A stretch of 64,000 bases of DNA from contig JARGPI010000031.1 of the NCBI GenBank assembly GCA_029213005.1, positions 16,097 through 80,096 of the forward strand, in the 5' to 3' direction. Origin of the DNA: Verrucomicrobiales bacterium (GTDB taxonomy: Bacteria; Verrucomicrobiota; Verrucomicrobiia; Verrucomicrobiales; DEV007). The translations under genes and the position numbers were made by a program. The notes under the pieces are model-generated. The model was not told where the DNA came from, made no database searches, and saw only the letters and a program-made list of their open reading frames with translations. Below are positions 54,075-62,577 of this stretch, one piece after another. The stretch's first letter is position 1. Each line of letters begins with the position of its first letter.

Positions 54075-54452
54075 ATGAAAAGAAGATCATCGTTCCGGGC
54101 TACGGTAGGTTGTTTTCTGGCGACTTTGGCGGGTCGTTGTATCGCTCTGGCAGAGACGACGAAATTCTATTGGCCGGGACGCTGGTCGCATCGCTCTCTG
54201 AAAGATCATCTGATTGAGGATGATAAGCATCTTTTTGATCCGGCTCGCATTGATGAGCTGACTTTTCAGGATTGTCTGGATCTTCACGACTGGCATCATG
54301 CTCAGATCGGTCATGCGTCGCGAACGCCTTATCCTGATGGTAAAAATGTTCCCGATACCGAACCGGGGCGCGGGCCGACGACAAAACCGGCTGATGAAAA
54401 CTGGCTGGAGTTCATGGACAAAAAGCCGGGATCTATCGAGGTCGGGAACTAG
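54075..54452 (+). CDS. Small secreted hypothetical protein
   Basis: About 125 residues. ATG 54075 gives a hydrophobic N-terminus (SSFRATVGCFLATLAGRCIALA) that may be a signal peptide; the ATG 21 bp upstream is also possible. The rest is charged, with His/Asp/Trp clusters (FYWPGRWSHRSLKDHLIEDD and DLHDWHHAQIGH) that could bind metal. No family recognised. Its stop overlaps the end of the convergent Popeye-like gene by 4 bp. Confidence 0.5.
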   Translation: MKRRSSFRATVGCFLATLAGRCIALAETTKFYWPGRWSHRSLKDHLIEDDKHLFDPARIDELTFQDCLDLHDWHHAQIGHASRTPYPDGKNVPDTEPGRGPTTKPADENWLEFMDKKPGSIEVGN

Positions 54453-55135
54453 GCGGTCCCGCTGGCCTGGCGCACATCGACCGGCATGGCATTCTTCACT
54501 TTTCCGGCCAGCTCGGCTCCGAAGAGTGCGATCAGAGCGTTGTTCATTGCGGGCGATTTCCGCATCATTTCGCGGAGTTCGTTGTGTTTCCACTCCATAT
54601 ATTTTGCGGTCTCGCTGATGCTGACTGTTGCGGAGGCGTTTCCTCTCTGGAGGAAGCTGACTTCGCCGATAAAAGCGCTGGCATCCGCAAAGTACTCTTT
54701 ATTTCCTTTGGCGATTTTGATCTGTCCGCTGGTCACCAAAATGAGTCGATCGAGCGGAGCTCCGTCGGTTACGAGGACTGTGCCGGGGTCGCCTTCTTTT
54801 GCGACGCCGGCTCTCATCACTTTCCGGAATTGGCCGGGGTTCAGCGTGGGAAAGCTCCGGTAGATTTTCGCCCGCTCCTCACTCATCGTGAAGGTGGTTC
54901 GCTCGAAAATCAGGACGATGATCATCCCGAGATTGATCGCGCCGAGAATTCCGGAGGCGAGGATCGCTTCGAAGAGCGGTTCATTGCTGATCGTGCAGTA
55001 GTAAGAGAGGTAAAAGCAGGTCCCGAGTAGGATCAGAAACCTCAACCACAGCTCGTCGCGCGCCAAAAAACCGAGAGCCTGAAAGGCGAGGCCGACGTAA
55101 ACTAAAACTGCCGGGGAAAACAAATAGTCAGTCAT
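54449..55135 (-). CDS. Popeye-like membrane protein with cyclic-nucleotide-binding domain
   Basis: 228 residues: three N-terminal membrane segments (YLFSPAVLVYVGLAFQALGFLA, FLILLGTCFYLSYY, GILGAINLGMIIVLIF) followed at about 100-215 by a cNMP-binding-like beta roll (FRKVMRAGVAKEGDPGTVLVTDGAPLDRLILVTSGQIKIAKGN, AFIGEVSFLQRGNASATVSI). This is the layout of Popeye proteins, which in animals bind cAMP. The phosphate-binding Glu/Arg of catabolite-regulator-like domains is not clearly conserved. Its ligand and role in bacteria are unknown. It converges on the small secreted gene. Confidence 0.75.
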   Translation of the reverse strand: MTDYLFSPAVLVYVGLAFQALGFLARDELWLRFLILLGTCFYLSYYCTISNEPLFEAILASGILGAINLGMIIVLIFERTTFTMSEERAKIYRSFPTLNPGQFRKVMRAGVAKEGDPGTVLVTDGAPLDRLILVTSGQIKIAKGNKEYFADASAFIGEVSFLQRGNASATVSISETAKYMEWKHNELREMMRKSPAMNNALIALFGAELAGKVKNAMPVDVRQASGTA

Positions 55136-55311
55136 CGTATCGAATGCAGGAAGAGCCTCAGCGAAGCGGGGAATCGGGTCAAAGGATTTGTTTTTTCAGG
55201 TGGAAAGCCGATGGACGAGGGGATGGTTTCGACGAGTTTCATCGGTACGTCGTGCAACCGCTGGCTGAATTGCAGCGAATACCTTTGTGAGGCAGAACGA
55301 GACTTTTTGCG

Positions 55312-56427
55312 ATGAAAAAATCCTTCAATTTGATTTTGGCGATCCTGTTTTGCCTGTTTTCCAAACCGGCGCTTGCGGATGAGCCTGCATTTGCTTTTGC
55401 AACTCCGGACCGGAAGCTGAGTTTTCCGAAAGATCACGGGAATCATCCCGATTTTAAGATCGAATGGTGGTATCTGACAGGGCACCTTTTTGATGAAACG
55501 GATCGTCGCTTTGGGTTTGAAGCCACCTTTTTCCGCCTTGCCCAGCGGCCCGGCGCTCCGGCCTCAGCCTCACTTTTCGACGATGCTCACATCTACATGG
55601 CTCACATGGCGGTTACCAACTTGGAAAACCAGAAATTTTATCATGAAGAGCGGTTCAATCGCGAGGGATGGAACGCATTTTCGAAGGTTGGTGATCTCGA
55701 CGTTCGTAATGGGAACTGGAGTCTGAAAAGAGAGCCTTCCGGCGAGATGCAGCTCGAAGGCTCGATCCAGTCAAAAAGCGCTTTTTCTCTGAATCTCACA
55801 CCGGAAAAGCCTCACGTGATTTTCGGCGAGAACGGCGTTTCGAAAAAAGGGCGGAGCGAATCGGCAGCCAGTTACTACATCACCTGGACGAGATTGAAAG
55901 CAGATGGTACCCTCAAGATCGACGGTAAAGACCTGATAGTGAAAGGCTCGGCGTGGATGGATCACGAAATCTCGAGTAGTCAGCTCGAATCGGATCAAAC
56001 TGGATGGGATTGGGTCAGTGTTCAGTTCGAAGACGGTCGCGAGTTGATGGCTTATATGTTGAGGCTGAAAGAGGGAGGGTATTCTGCCTTTTCGAAATTG
56101 GTCTGGATTGGGAAGGACGGAAAGCTGCATCATCAGAAGACCGATGAGTTCAGCTGGAAGCCGGGAGGTGGCTGGAAGAGCCCTGAAACCGGCGCGACTT
56201 ATCCGATTCGGCCGCAGTTCACGACCCGAGATCCGGACACGGGGGAAGAGCGAACGTTTCAAGTTTCGCCCCTTATGGAAGCTCAGGAAATGAGTGGTAA
56301 GCTCGGTGGGGTACCTTACTGGGAAGGGGCTTGCGATGTGATTGATAAATCGACGGGAAAAGTGGTGGGGCGAGCCTATCTCGAGCTGGCGGGTTATGTT
56401 CCGGGACTGACGGAAAGGCTGAAATAG
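55312..56427 (+). CDS. Secreted AttH/CrtC-like lipocalin-fold protein
   Basis: 371 residues with a signal peptide (SFNLILAILFCLFSKPALA). The mature part fits the AttH/carotenoid 1,2-hydratase-type family: FPKDHGNHPDFKIEWWYLTGHLFD, FGFEATFFRL, and GSAWMDHEISSSQL with WDWVSVQFEDGRELMAYMLR. These proteins bind or modify hydrophobic molecules; CrtC hydrates carotenoids, but many AttH-like members have no known activity. The next two genes, on the same strand 120 bp downstream, are an acyltransferase and a glycosyltransferase, so a lipid or carotenoid-glycoside pathway is possible. Confidence 0.75.
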   Translation: MKKSFNLILAILFCLFSKPALADEPAFAFATPDRKLSFPKDHGNHPDFKIEWWYLTGHLFDETDRRFGFEATFFRLAQRPGAPASASLFDDAHIYMAHMAVTNLENQKFYHEERFNREGWNAFSKVGDLDVRNGNWSLKREPSGEMQLEGSIQSKSAFSLNLTPEKPHVIFGENGVSKKGRSESAASYYITWTRLKADGTLKIDGKDLIVKGSAWMDHEISSSQLESDQTGWDWVSVQFEDGRELMAYMLRLKEGGYSAFSKLVWIGKDGKLHHQKTDEFSWKPGGGWKSPETGATYPIRPQFTTRDPDTGEERTFQVSPLMEAQEMSGKLGGVPYWEGACDVIDKSTGKVVGRAYLELAGYVPGLTERLK

Positions 56428-56480
56428 ATCAAGAACAAGATTACGAGCCAGAGCAAGACCTGCTATAGTGAGACTCCATG

Positions 56481-56545
56481 GACTGTACCCTGTACACTTT
56501 TGGACTGTACCCTGTACAGTCGAGGCTGGAGGCCGCCGCTACTGA
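56481..56545. repeat. GTAC element, copy D, fused to a REP-like hairpin
   Basis: GACTGTACCCTGTACAC and GGACTGTACCCTGTACAGTC (56481-56521) are the reverse complement of the units at 40139-40200. It is followed directly by GAGGCTGGAGGCCGCCGCTAC (56522-56545), an inverted REP-like hairpin of the family at 5435-5458. Together they fill the 121-bp gap except for 50 bp, ending 4 bp before the acyltransferase start. Confidence 0.75.
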
Positions 56546-56548
56546 GAA

Positions 56549-57310
56549 ATGAGCGATGTGATTGCAAAGCGAAGTCCGCGTTTGTGTCGGATTGTGACCG
56601 GGCTTTTTACGCGTCAACTTGCCAAATCGTTCCACGCGGTCCGTCAGCTCTCGGCTCCGCCCGAAGTGAAAGGGCCGCTGATTTGTTACATCAATCACCC
56701 CTCGTGGAACGACCCGATGGTGATTAGCTTGTTGACGGCTCACTGGTTTCCGGATCGTGAAGCCTATGGCCCGATCGAAGCTGAAGCTCTGAAAGCTTAT
56801 CGTTTTTTTGAAAAACTGGGTTTTTACGGTGTGACCCACGGAAATGCCGGAGGTGCTCGCAAATTCCTCCGAACCAGTGAGGCGATTCTCAAACGCCCGG
56901 ATACCGTTCTCTGGATCACGGCTCAGGGGCATTTCCGCGATGCGAGAGAGCGGCCTGTGAAAATCGAGCCGGGTCTCGGGGCCTTATTGCGGGCTGCGGA
57001 TTTTCCAATTACCACACTGCCGGTAGCGGTGGAATACACATTTGGAACGGAAAAACTGCCGGAGGTTTTTGTCCATTTCGGCAAAGCGGTCGAAAATTCC
57101 GGGGGAGACTGGACGAAATCCTGCGAAAAAGCGCTCGAAATCACTCAGGATGAACTGGCTCAAGCCGTGATAGCGAAGCAAACGGATCGATTTGAGACCA
57201 TTCTCGGGGGATCTGCCGGAGTTGGAGGCGTTTACGGGTTCTGGCAGCGCTGCAAGGCGATGATCCGGGGCAAAAAATACGATCCCAGACACGGGTCCAT
57301 CACCTCATGA
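56549..57310 (+). CDS. PlsC-type 1-acyl-glycerol-3-phosphate acyltransferase-like protein
   Basis: 253 residues. The acyltransferase HX4D motif is INHPSWNDPMV (residues ~48-53), the second block is FFEKLGFYGVTHGNAGGARKFL and the third is VLWITAQGHFRDARERPVKIEPGLGALL, where EG is commonly EGTR. It transfers an acyl chain onto a glycerol-phosphate or another alcohol at the membrane. The start lies directly after a REP/GTAC repeat. Its stop overlaps the glycosyltransferase start (ATGA at 57307-57310), so the two are translationally coupled. It may act on a glycosylated lipid rather than on phospholipid synthesis. Confidence 0.82.
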   Translation: MSDVIAKRSPRLCRIVTGLFTRQLAKSFHAVRQLSAPPEVKGPLICYINHPSWNDPMVISLLTAHWFPDREAYGPIEAEALKAYRFFEKLGFYGVTHGNAGGARKFLRTSEAILKRPDTVLWITAQGHFRDARERPVKIEPGLGALLRAADFPITTLPVAVEYTFGTEKLPEVFVHFGKAVENSGGDWTKSCEKALEITQDELAQAVIAKQTDRFETILGGSAGVGGVYGFWQRCKAMIRGKKYDPRHGSITS

Positions 57311-58470
57311 GCGAATTATTTATTAACGCAGCCCTTCCTCTCGCGTGGATGGCTTTTATTCTGGCGGCTATTCCAGCGGTTCTTACGATTTTGAATCACC
57401 TGTCATTTCGCAATCCTCCAAAATCTGAAAATGGCGCTGAGAAGATCTCGATTTTGATCCCGGCGCGAAATGAAGAGGCAAATATCGAGAGCGCCGTGCG
57501 TTCCGCGCTTGCCACTGAAAACGCTACCATCGAGGTGGTGGTGCTCGATGATCATTCCTCTGACGGCACGGCTGATATTGTCAGAAAACTGGCAACTGAA
57601 GATCCCCGCGTGCGGCTCGAATTCGCTCCCGAACTTCCTGAAAATTGGTGCGGAAAACAACATGCCTGCGCCCGACTCGCGGAACATGCCAGCTACGATT
57701 TGATGCTGTTTCTCGATGCTGATGTCACCATGTCGCCGGAGGCCCCGTCGCGTTTGGCGGCTTTTTTGCGGAAGCAGGAAGCGGGGTTGGTCAGCGCTTT
57801 TCCCCATCAGGAAACAAAGACGTTTCTGGAGAAACTTCTCATCCCTTTGATCGAATTTATCCTTCTCGGCTACCTGCCGATCCAAATGGGCCGGTGGTCA
57901 AAAATGGCCGGGTTCGGAGCGGGCTGTGGACAGGTTTTCCTCGCTGAAAAATCAGCATACGAGGCGGCGGGAGGTCATGGTGCGATCAAGGCTTCTCTTC
58001 ACGATGGTGTGAAACTGCCACGCGCTTTCCGGAAAGCCGGATTTCACACCGATATCTGTGCGGGAAATCAAATTTTCAGCTGCCGGATGTATCGCAACGC
58101 CGGGGAGGTTTGGAGTGGCCTTCTGAAAAACGCGCACGAAGGGATCGCAAGCCCGGCGATGATTGTGCCTTTTACGGTATTTTTGATCGGGGGCAGTATT
58201 TTGCCGCTCATTTTCTTCTTTATGAGCCCTTCATTTATGGCGGCGTTCTGGGCGGAAGGCATGCGGAACTCTCCGATGTGGTTGATCAATGTCGGGGCCT
58301 GGCTGGCCATCGTCCCAAGGACTTTGAATATGCTGCGATTCAATCAGAGCCTGGTAGGATTGTTTTTTCATCCGCTTGCCATCGTTTTGTTTCTCGTGAT
58401 TCAATGGCAGGCTTTTTCCCGGACCCTGATCGGGCTGAAACCTTCCTGGAAAGGGCGCTCGGTGGGATAA
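57307..58470 (+). CDS. Glycosyltransferase family 2 with membrane segments (HpnB/CrtQ-like)
   Basis: 387 residues. The GT-A fold is clear: ILIPARNEEANIESAVRSALA, EVVVLDDHSSDGTADI, and LMLFLDADVTMSPEAPSRLAAF with the metal-binding DAD. An N-terminal membrane segment and C-terminal segments (PFTVFLIGGSILPLIFFF and others) anchor it. The layout fits hopanoid- or carotenoid-associated glycosyltransferases (HpnB, CrtQ). Together with the acyltransferase and the CrtC/AttH-like gene it may build an acylated glycolipid or carotenoid glycoside, but no carotenoid or hopanoid synthase is in the window. Confidence 0.85.
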   Translation: MSELFINAALPLAWMAFILAAIPAVLTILNHLSFRNPPKSENGAEKISILIPARNEEANIESAVRSALATENATIEVVVLDDHSSDGTADIVRKLATEDPRVRLEFAPELPENWCGKQHACARLAEHASYDLMLFLDADVTMSPEAPSRLAAFLRKQEAGLVSAFPHQETKTFLEKLLIPLIEFILLGYLPIQMGRWSKMAGFGAGCGQVFLAEKSAYEAAGGHGAIKASLHDGVKLPRAFRKAGFHTDICAGNQIFSCRMYRNAGEVWSGLLKNAHEGIASPAMIVPFTVFLIGGSILPLIFFFMSPSFMAAFWAEGMRNSPMWLINVGAWLAIVPRTLNMLRFNQSLVGLFFHPLAIVLFLVIQWQAFSRTLIGLKPSWKGRSVG

Positions 58471-58486
58471 ATGGGGAGGTGCCCGT

Positions 58487-59080
58487 CTAGCTGAATTCTT
58501 TTCGGAAAAAGAGGATCCAGTGTTTCAGGTCATTGCGTCGCTCCCGCCCCACGTTTTCGTCCAGATCGAGAAGGAGATCGATTTCGCAGACGCCTTTTTC
58601 TCTGACAATTCTGCCTCCCAGATCCACCAGCCAGTGGATCGCCCGGCTGTTGTTAGCCAGGACATTGGCGTGAAAGATATCGATTCCGATGTTTTCCGCG
58701 ATCACCCAGAGCACCGCGAGCAGAATCGTACCCAGGCCTCTGCCCTGATGGGCATCCAATACTGTGAAGGAGACCTCTGCGATCGAGGGATCTTCCGGTG
58801 ATCGCCATAACGATGCCGCGCCCAGACCTGGATGATCCGGCTTGTCGGGATTGATCGCGCACCATGCGATGTGATTGATCCGATCCGTGTTGGTGAGACG
58901 GCTCAAGGTTGATTCATCCAGCTCGATGAGATCGTTCCAGAAGCGGTAATAAACCGAGTTGATACTGAGTTGGTCAAAGGCTTCGATGGCCCGGTCCCGG
59001 TCCTCCGGAGTTACCTCCTTCAACCGGATCTTTTTGCCATCCGCTAACGTTACCGTGGTCGAATCAGGAATGAATTGCAT
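58487..59080 (-). CDS. GNAT-family acetyltransferase
   Basis: About 197 residues starting at ATG 59080 (QFIPDSTTVTLADGKKIRLKEV). The acetyl-CoA motif is LDAHQGRGLGTILLAVLWVIAE and the beta-4/beta-5 strands are ASLWRSPEDPSIAEVSFTVLD; DIFHANVLANNSRAIHWLVDLGG is typical of the RimI/pat-like region. The frame runs 41 residues further upstream, but those residues look non-coding. Substrate unknown. It is convergent with the glycosyltransferase gene. Confidence 0.87.
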   Translation of the reverse strand: MQFIPDSTTVTLADGKKIRLKEVTPEDRDRAIEAFDQLSINSVYYRFWNDLIELDESTLSRLTNTDRINHIAWCAINPDKPDHPGLGAASLWRSPEDPSIAEVSFTVLDAHQGRGLGTILLAVLWVIAENIGIDIFHANVLANNSRAIHWLVDLGGRIVREKGVCEIDLLLDLDENVGRERRNDLKHWILFFRKEFS

Positions 59081-59249
59081 GGTAATCGTCGAAACACGTT
59101 TCGTGTGAACAGAACCACACTTGGCCCACAATTTCAAAGTGTTGTGAAGAAAGGAGTGCGAAACGGTGCCATATATCGTTTCCTCCTGCCGGATTCGATT
59201 CATTCGCGTTCATTCGCGATGGAAATTTCAGCAAATGCCGGAGCGTGAT

Positions 59250-59667
59250 CCGTAGCAACCTCCTTTGGAGGTTTTCACCAAGCCCCGCGCTCCCGCATCG
59301 CAAACGTCCAAAGGACGTGTCTACGGATCAAACCGGTAGCAACCTCCTTTGGAGGTTCTCACCAAGCCCTGAGCTCCCGCATCGCAAACGTCCGAAGGAC
59401 GTGTCTACGGATCAAAACCGGTAGCAACCTCCTTTGGAGGTTTTCACCAAGCCCCGCATTCCCGCACCGCAAACGTCCAAAGGACGTGTCTACGGATCAA
59501 ATCGGTAGCAACCTCCTTTGGAGGTTTTCACCAAGCCCTGAGCTCCTGCATCGCAAACGTCCAAAGGACGTGTCTACGGATCAAAACCGGTAGCAACCTC
59601 CTTTGGAGGTTATCGCCAAGCCCCGCACTCCCGCATCGCAAACGTCCAAAGGACGTGTCTACGGGTC
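59250..59667. repeat. Five tandem REP-like units of 84-85 bp
   Basis: Units begin at about 59252, 59336, 59421, 59505 and 59590. Each starts GTAGCAACCTCCTTTGGAGG, contains a 7-bp palindrome (AACCTCC/GGAGGTT around TTT) and a second palindrome (ACGTCC/GGACGT around AAA), and ends near CTACGG. The outer GTAG and CTAC are complementary, so each unit is a pair of palindromes in an outer inverted frame. Variation between units is slight, so the array is young or conserved. The gap 59081-59684 holds nothing else. There are no unique spacers, so it is not a CRISPR. Confidence 0.92.
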
Positions 59668-59684
59668 AACTGCACCATTAACCC

Positions 59685-60086
59685 TCACTTTTCCTGGTCC
59701 GGAAAGATCGCGCAGGCCCCTTTACATCCAAAAATCTTACTGATCACATGGCGACGGTCGGCAACAAATTTGTAGAAAATCTCAGCGATCTGGATCACTC
59801 CCGGGAGCCACAAAACCAGCCCCAGCGGAACCAGCAGCGGGATCCGAAAGCCGAGAAATCGAAAGGCGCGGGCTCCGCGGTGGATTTCGCCTTCCGGAGT
59901 GACGCAGTGAATTGCCTCCAGCAAATCCGCGCGGGTAATATCCGGAGCGATTTTCTGCGCGCGCTCGTCTTTGATCGGAACGAGTTCCACTTTATCCAGC
60001 CAGTCCAGAGCTTGAATCGTCAGCATCTGAAAAGTGCACATGGGGCAATCCCCATCGTAAAGCATGACGTGTTTTTTGCGTTCCAT
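59685..60086 (-). CDS. DUF393 (DCC) thiol-disulfide-type protein
   Basis: 133 residues. The family motif YDGDCPMC is at residues 10-17, followed by KIAPDITRADLLEAIHCVTPEGEIHRGARAF and a hydrophobic C-terminal half (IPLLVPLGLVLWLPGVIQIAEIFYKFVA). DUF393 proteins are thioredoxin-fold predicted oxidoreductases or lipid-associated; function is unsettled. The DCC motif would be redox active. It starts 95 bp from the divergent DUF2071 gene and is preceded downstream by the tandem repeat array. Confidence 0.87.
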   Translation of the reverse strand: MERKKHVMLYDGDCPMCTFQMLTIQALDWLDKVELVPIKDERAQKIAPDITRADLLEAIHCVTPEGEIHRGARAFRFLGFRIPLLVPLGLVLWLPGVIQIAEIFYKFVADRRHVISKIFGCKGACAIFPDQEK

Positions 60087-60180
60087 TTCTCTGCAACGAT
60101 AGCATGGGAACGGGGAGTCACAATAACCGGATTCGGCGCTTGATCCGAAGCGGCTGCGTAAGACGTTTCATACCACAGTC

Positions 60181-60951
60181 ATGTCTTCTCAAATCCTTGC
60201 TCAAACCGGTCATCGTCCCTGGCCAATGCCGAAATCTCCCTGGATTATGGCCCAAAGCTGGCATGGTTTACTTTTCGCCCATTGGCCGGTTCCGGCTGAT
60301 GAAATGCGGGCGCTGATTCCTCCTCAACTCGAGTTGGACACGTTCGACGGGGACGCCTGGGTCGGAGTGGTGCCGTTCCGGATGAGTGGGATTCGCCCGC
60401 GAGCGTGCCCGGCAGTGCCGTGGCTTTCGGCTTTTCTGGAATTGAATGTTCGGACCTACGTTCGGTCAAAAGACCCCGAAAATCCGAAGCCCGGAGTGTA
60501 TTTCTTCAGTCTCGATGCGGCCAATCCCGTTGCGGTGGCGGTGGCCCGGTCGACCTTCAAGCTGCCATACTTCAATGCTGCGATGCGGATGAGTGAAACG
60601 GAGAACGTGATTTCCTACCGGTCGCAGAGGTCTCACCGGGGAGCCGGGGCGGCCAATTTCGAGGGAAGTTATGGACCGCTCGGCGAAGTCTATCGTTCCG
60701 AACCCGGATCGCTTGAGCACTGGCTAACGGAGCGATACAGTCTCTACACCGTTTCGAAAGGGCGGGCTTTCTGTGGTGAGATTCATCACGGTCCCTGGCC
60801 GCTTCAGTCCGCATTTTGCGAGATAAAAAGCAATACGATGGCCGCAGCCGCCAACATCTGCCTCCCTGACACCGCGCCGTTGCTCCATTTTGCCCGCTGT
60901 ATCGACGTGGTGGTCTGGCCCATTTCAGCCGTAAAAATAGTTCCGCTGTAA
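60181..60951 (+). CDS. DUF2071 (YqjF-like) protein
   Basis: 256 residues fitting DUF2071: PWIMAQSWHGLLFAHWPVPADEMRALIPPQLELDTFDGDAWVGVVPFRMSGIRPR is characteristic, with LELNVRTYVRSKDP and LPYFNAAMRM further on. The fold is an acetoacetate-decarboxylase-like beta cone. Function unknown. The ATG at 60181 fits the family start. It is divergent from the DUF393 gene. Confidence 0.9.
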   Translation: MSSQILAQTGHRPWPMPKSPWIMAQSWHGLLFAHWPVPADEMRALIPPQLELDTFDGDAWVGVVPFRMSGIRPRACPAVPWLSAFLELNVRTYVRSKDPENPKPGVYFFSLDAANPVAVAVARSTFKLPYFNAAMRMSETENVISYRSQRSHRGAGAANFEGSYGPLGEVYRSEPGSLEHWLTERYSLYTVSKGRAFCGEIHHGPWPLQSAFCEIKSNTMAAAANICLPDTAPLLHFARCIDVVVWPISAVKIVPL

Positions 60952-61133
60952 TCCTCGGGTTTAATCGAGAAAATTGTTCATTTTCAATTGAACAAAACAA
61001 ATCCCGCGCTTAACCGTTCCGGAAAGGTGTCAGCTATTTTGACGTTTTTTAAGAGAGTTAGGGGTTTGAATCGAGGGTTATTTGTAGAATCTCAGAGATG
61101 AGATCGCGAATTTAACCAGTGGCGGCAGCGTGG

Positions 61134-61616
61134 ATGGTGAGTCAGCTTTCAAAGTTAGAGGCGGAATCGATCGACTATTTTGTGTCGTTTGTTCAGGTTC
61201 TCGGGTTGCCTAAATCAATCGGGCAAATCTACGGGCTTATGTTTGTTTCATCCGATCCGCTGGCGATGGATCAGGTTGTGGAGAAACTGGACATCAGCAA
61301 GGGCAGTGCCAGCCAGGGGTTGGCAACGTTGAAGGGCCTCGGTGCGATTCTTCCCATTCATATCGAAGGTGACCGAAGAGAGCACTTCGTCGCGGATCTT
61401 CAGGTTTCAAGGATCGTAAATCACTTTTTCGAGGAAAAGCTCGAGCCGAGGCTGTCAAATGGCGAAGGGCGTCTTGATCGGATGGCTCAATTGGCTGATG
61501 ACGGTGGTGACCCGAAAGAAAATGAACCGCTCAATCGGATTGTGGCTTTGAAAAAGTGGCAGAAACGCGGAAGGAAATCGATTCCTTTGATTAAACGATT
61601 TTTAAAGTCGAGTTAA
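61134..61616 (+). CDS. GbsR/MarR-like transcriptional regulator
   Basis: About 160 residues. ATG 61134 (MVSQLSKLEAESIDYFVSFVQVLG) is used; GTG 61119 also opens the frame. The winged-helix pattern follows GbsR: GLPKSIGQIYGLMFVSSDPLAMDQVVEKLDISKGSASQGLATLKGLGAI. GbsR-type regulators respond to small molecules such as choline or control surface carbohydrate functions. It precedes the UDP-sugar genes by 22 bp and may control them; in some bacteria GbsR-like genes lie next to exopolysaccharide genes. Confidence 0.8.
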   Translation: MVSQLSKLEAESIDYFVSFVQVLGLPKSIGQIYGLMFVSSDPLAMDQVVEKLDISKGSASQGLATLKGLGAILPIHIEGDRREHFVADLQVSRIVNHFFEEKLEPRLSNGEGRLDRMAQLADDGGDPKENEPLNRIVALKKWQKRGRKSIPLIKRFLKSS

Positions 61617-61638
61617 AAAGTCGCGAGAGAAAAAAATA

Positions 61639-62577
61639 ATGCGAATTTTAATAACAGGTGGAGCGGGATTTCTGGGCTCCCATCTTTGCGATTCCCTGAT
61701 TGGAAAAGGGCACGAAGTGATTTGTCTGGATAACTATTTTACCGGCGCAAAAAGCAATGTGGCCCATCTCCTCGGCAATCCCAATTTTGAGCTGATGCGC
61801 TGGGATGTGATCGATCCGTTCAAAGTCGAAGTCGATCAGATTTACAACCTTGCCTGTCCCGCCTCACCGATTCACTACCAGTACAACCCCATCAAAACGA
61901 TCAAAACTTCTGTGATGGGGGCGATCAATGTGTTGGGTCTGGCGAAACGAACCGGTGCCCGGGTATTCCAGGCCTCGACATCAGAGGTTTATGGTGATCC
62001 CGCCGAAGGTCATCATCCGCAGGAGGAATCCTACTGGGGGAATGTGAATCCGATAGGCATCCGGAGCTGCTACGATGAAGGGAAACGCTGCGCGGAGACG
62101 TTGTTCTTTGATTATCACCGGAAAAACGGGGTCGATATTCGCGTGATCCGAATCTTCAATACCTACGGTCCACGGATGAGGCCTGACGATGGTCGTGTCG
62201 TTTCGAATTTTATCTGTCAGGCGCTTCGGGGAGAACCGATCACAATCTACGGAGATGGTCAGCAAACCCGTTCGTTCTGCTATGTCAGCGACTTGATTCG
62301 AGGGTTCGAGTCACTCATGGAAAAAGAAGGTATCACCGGACCGGTAAATGTGGGGAACCCCGGTGAGTTCACCATGTTGGAACTGGCGAAAAGCATTCTC
62401 GCAATCACAGGAAGTCGATCCGAAATCATCCACCAACCGCTTCCTCAGGATGACCCCAAGCAGCGTCGCCCCGATATCTCGCTGGCTAAGAGAGAGTTGG
62501 GCTGGCAGCCTGAAGTGAGCCTCGAAGAGGGCCTTCGAAAGACGATTCCTTATTTTAGTGAGGTTCTAGGAGGCTAG
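61639..62577 (+). CDS. UDP-glucuronate decarboxylase (UXS) or related NAD-dependent sugar epimerase
   Basis: 312 residues of the extended short-chain dehydrogenase family. NAD binding: ILITGGAGFLGSHL; catalytic: ASTSEVYGDP and SCYDEGKRCAE (Tyr and Lys). The pattern around NPIGIRSCYDEGKRCAETL and MRPDDGRVVSNFICQAL is that of UDP-xylose synthases, which convert UDP-glucuronate to UDP-xylose. The neighbour on the same strand makes UDP-glucuronate, so the two form a pathway pair. Its last codons (GTT CTA GGA GGC TAG) lie in the CTAGG repeat that flanks the next gene. Confidence 0.85.
   Translation: MRILITGGAGFLGSHLCDSLIGKGHEVICLDNYFTGAKSNVAHLLGNPNFELMRWDVIDPFKVEVDQIYNLACPASPIHYQYNPIKTIKTSVMGAINVLGLAKRTGARVFQASTSEVYGDPAEGHHPQEESYWGNVNPIGIRSCYDEGKRCAETLFFDYHRKNGVDIRVIRIFNTYGPRMRPDDGRVVSNFICQALRGEPITIYGDGQQTRSFCYVSDLIRGFESLMEKEGITGPVNVGNPGEFTMLELAKSILAITGSRSEIIHQPLPQDDPKQRRPDISLAKRELGWQPEVSLEEGLRKTIPYFSEVLGG

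Noticed and set aside
59250..59667. CRISPR array
   Set aside because: All units are near-identical over their whole length with no unique spacers, and no cas gene is present.
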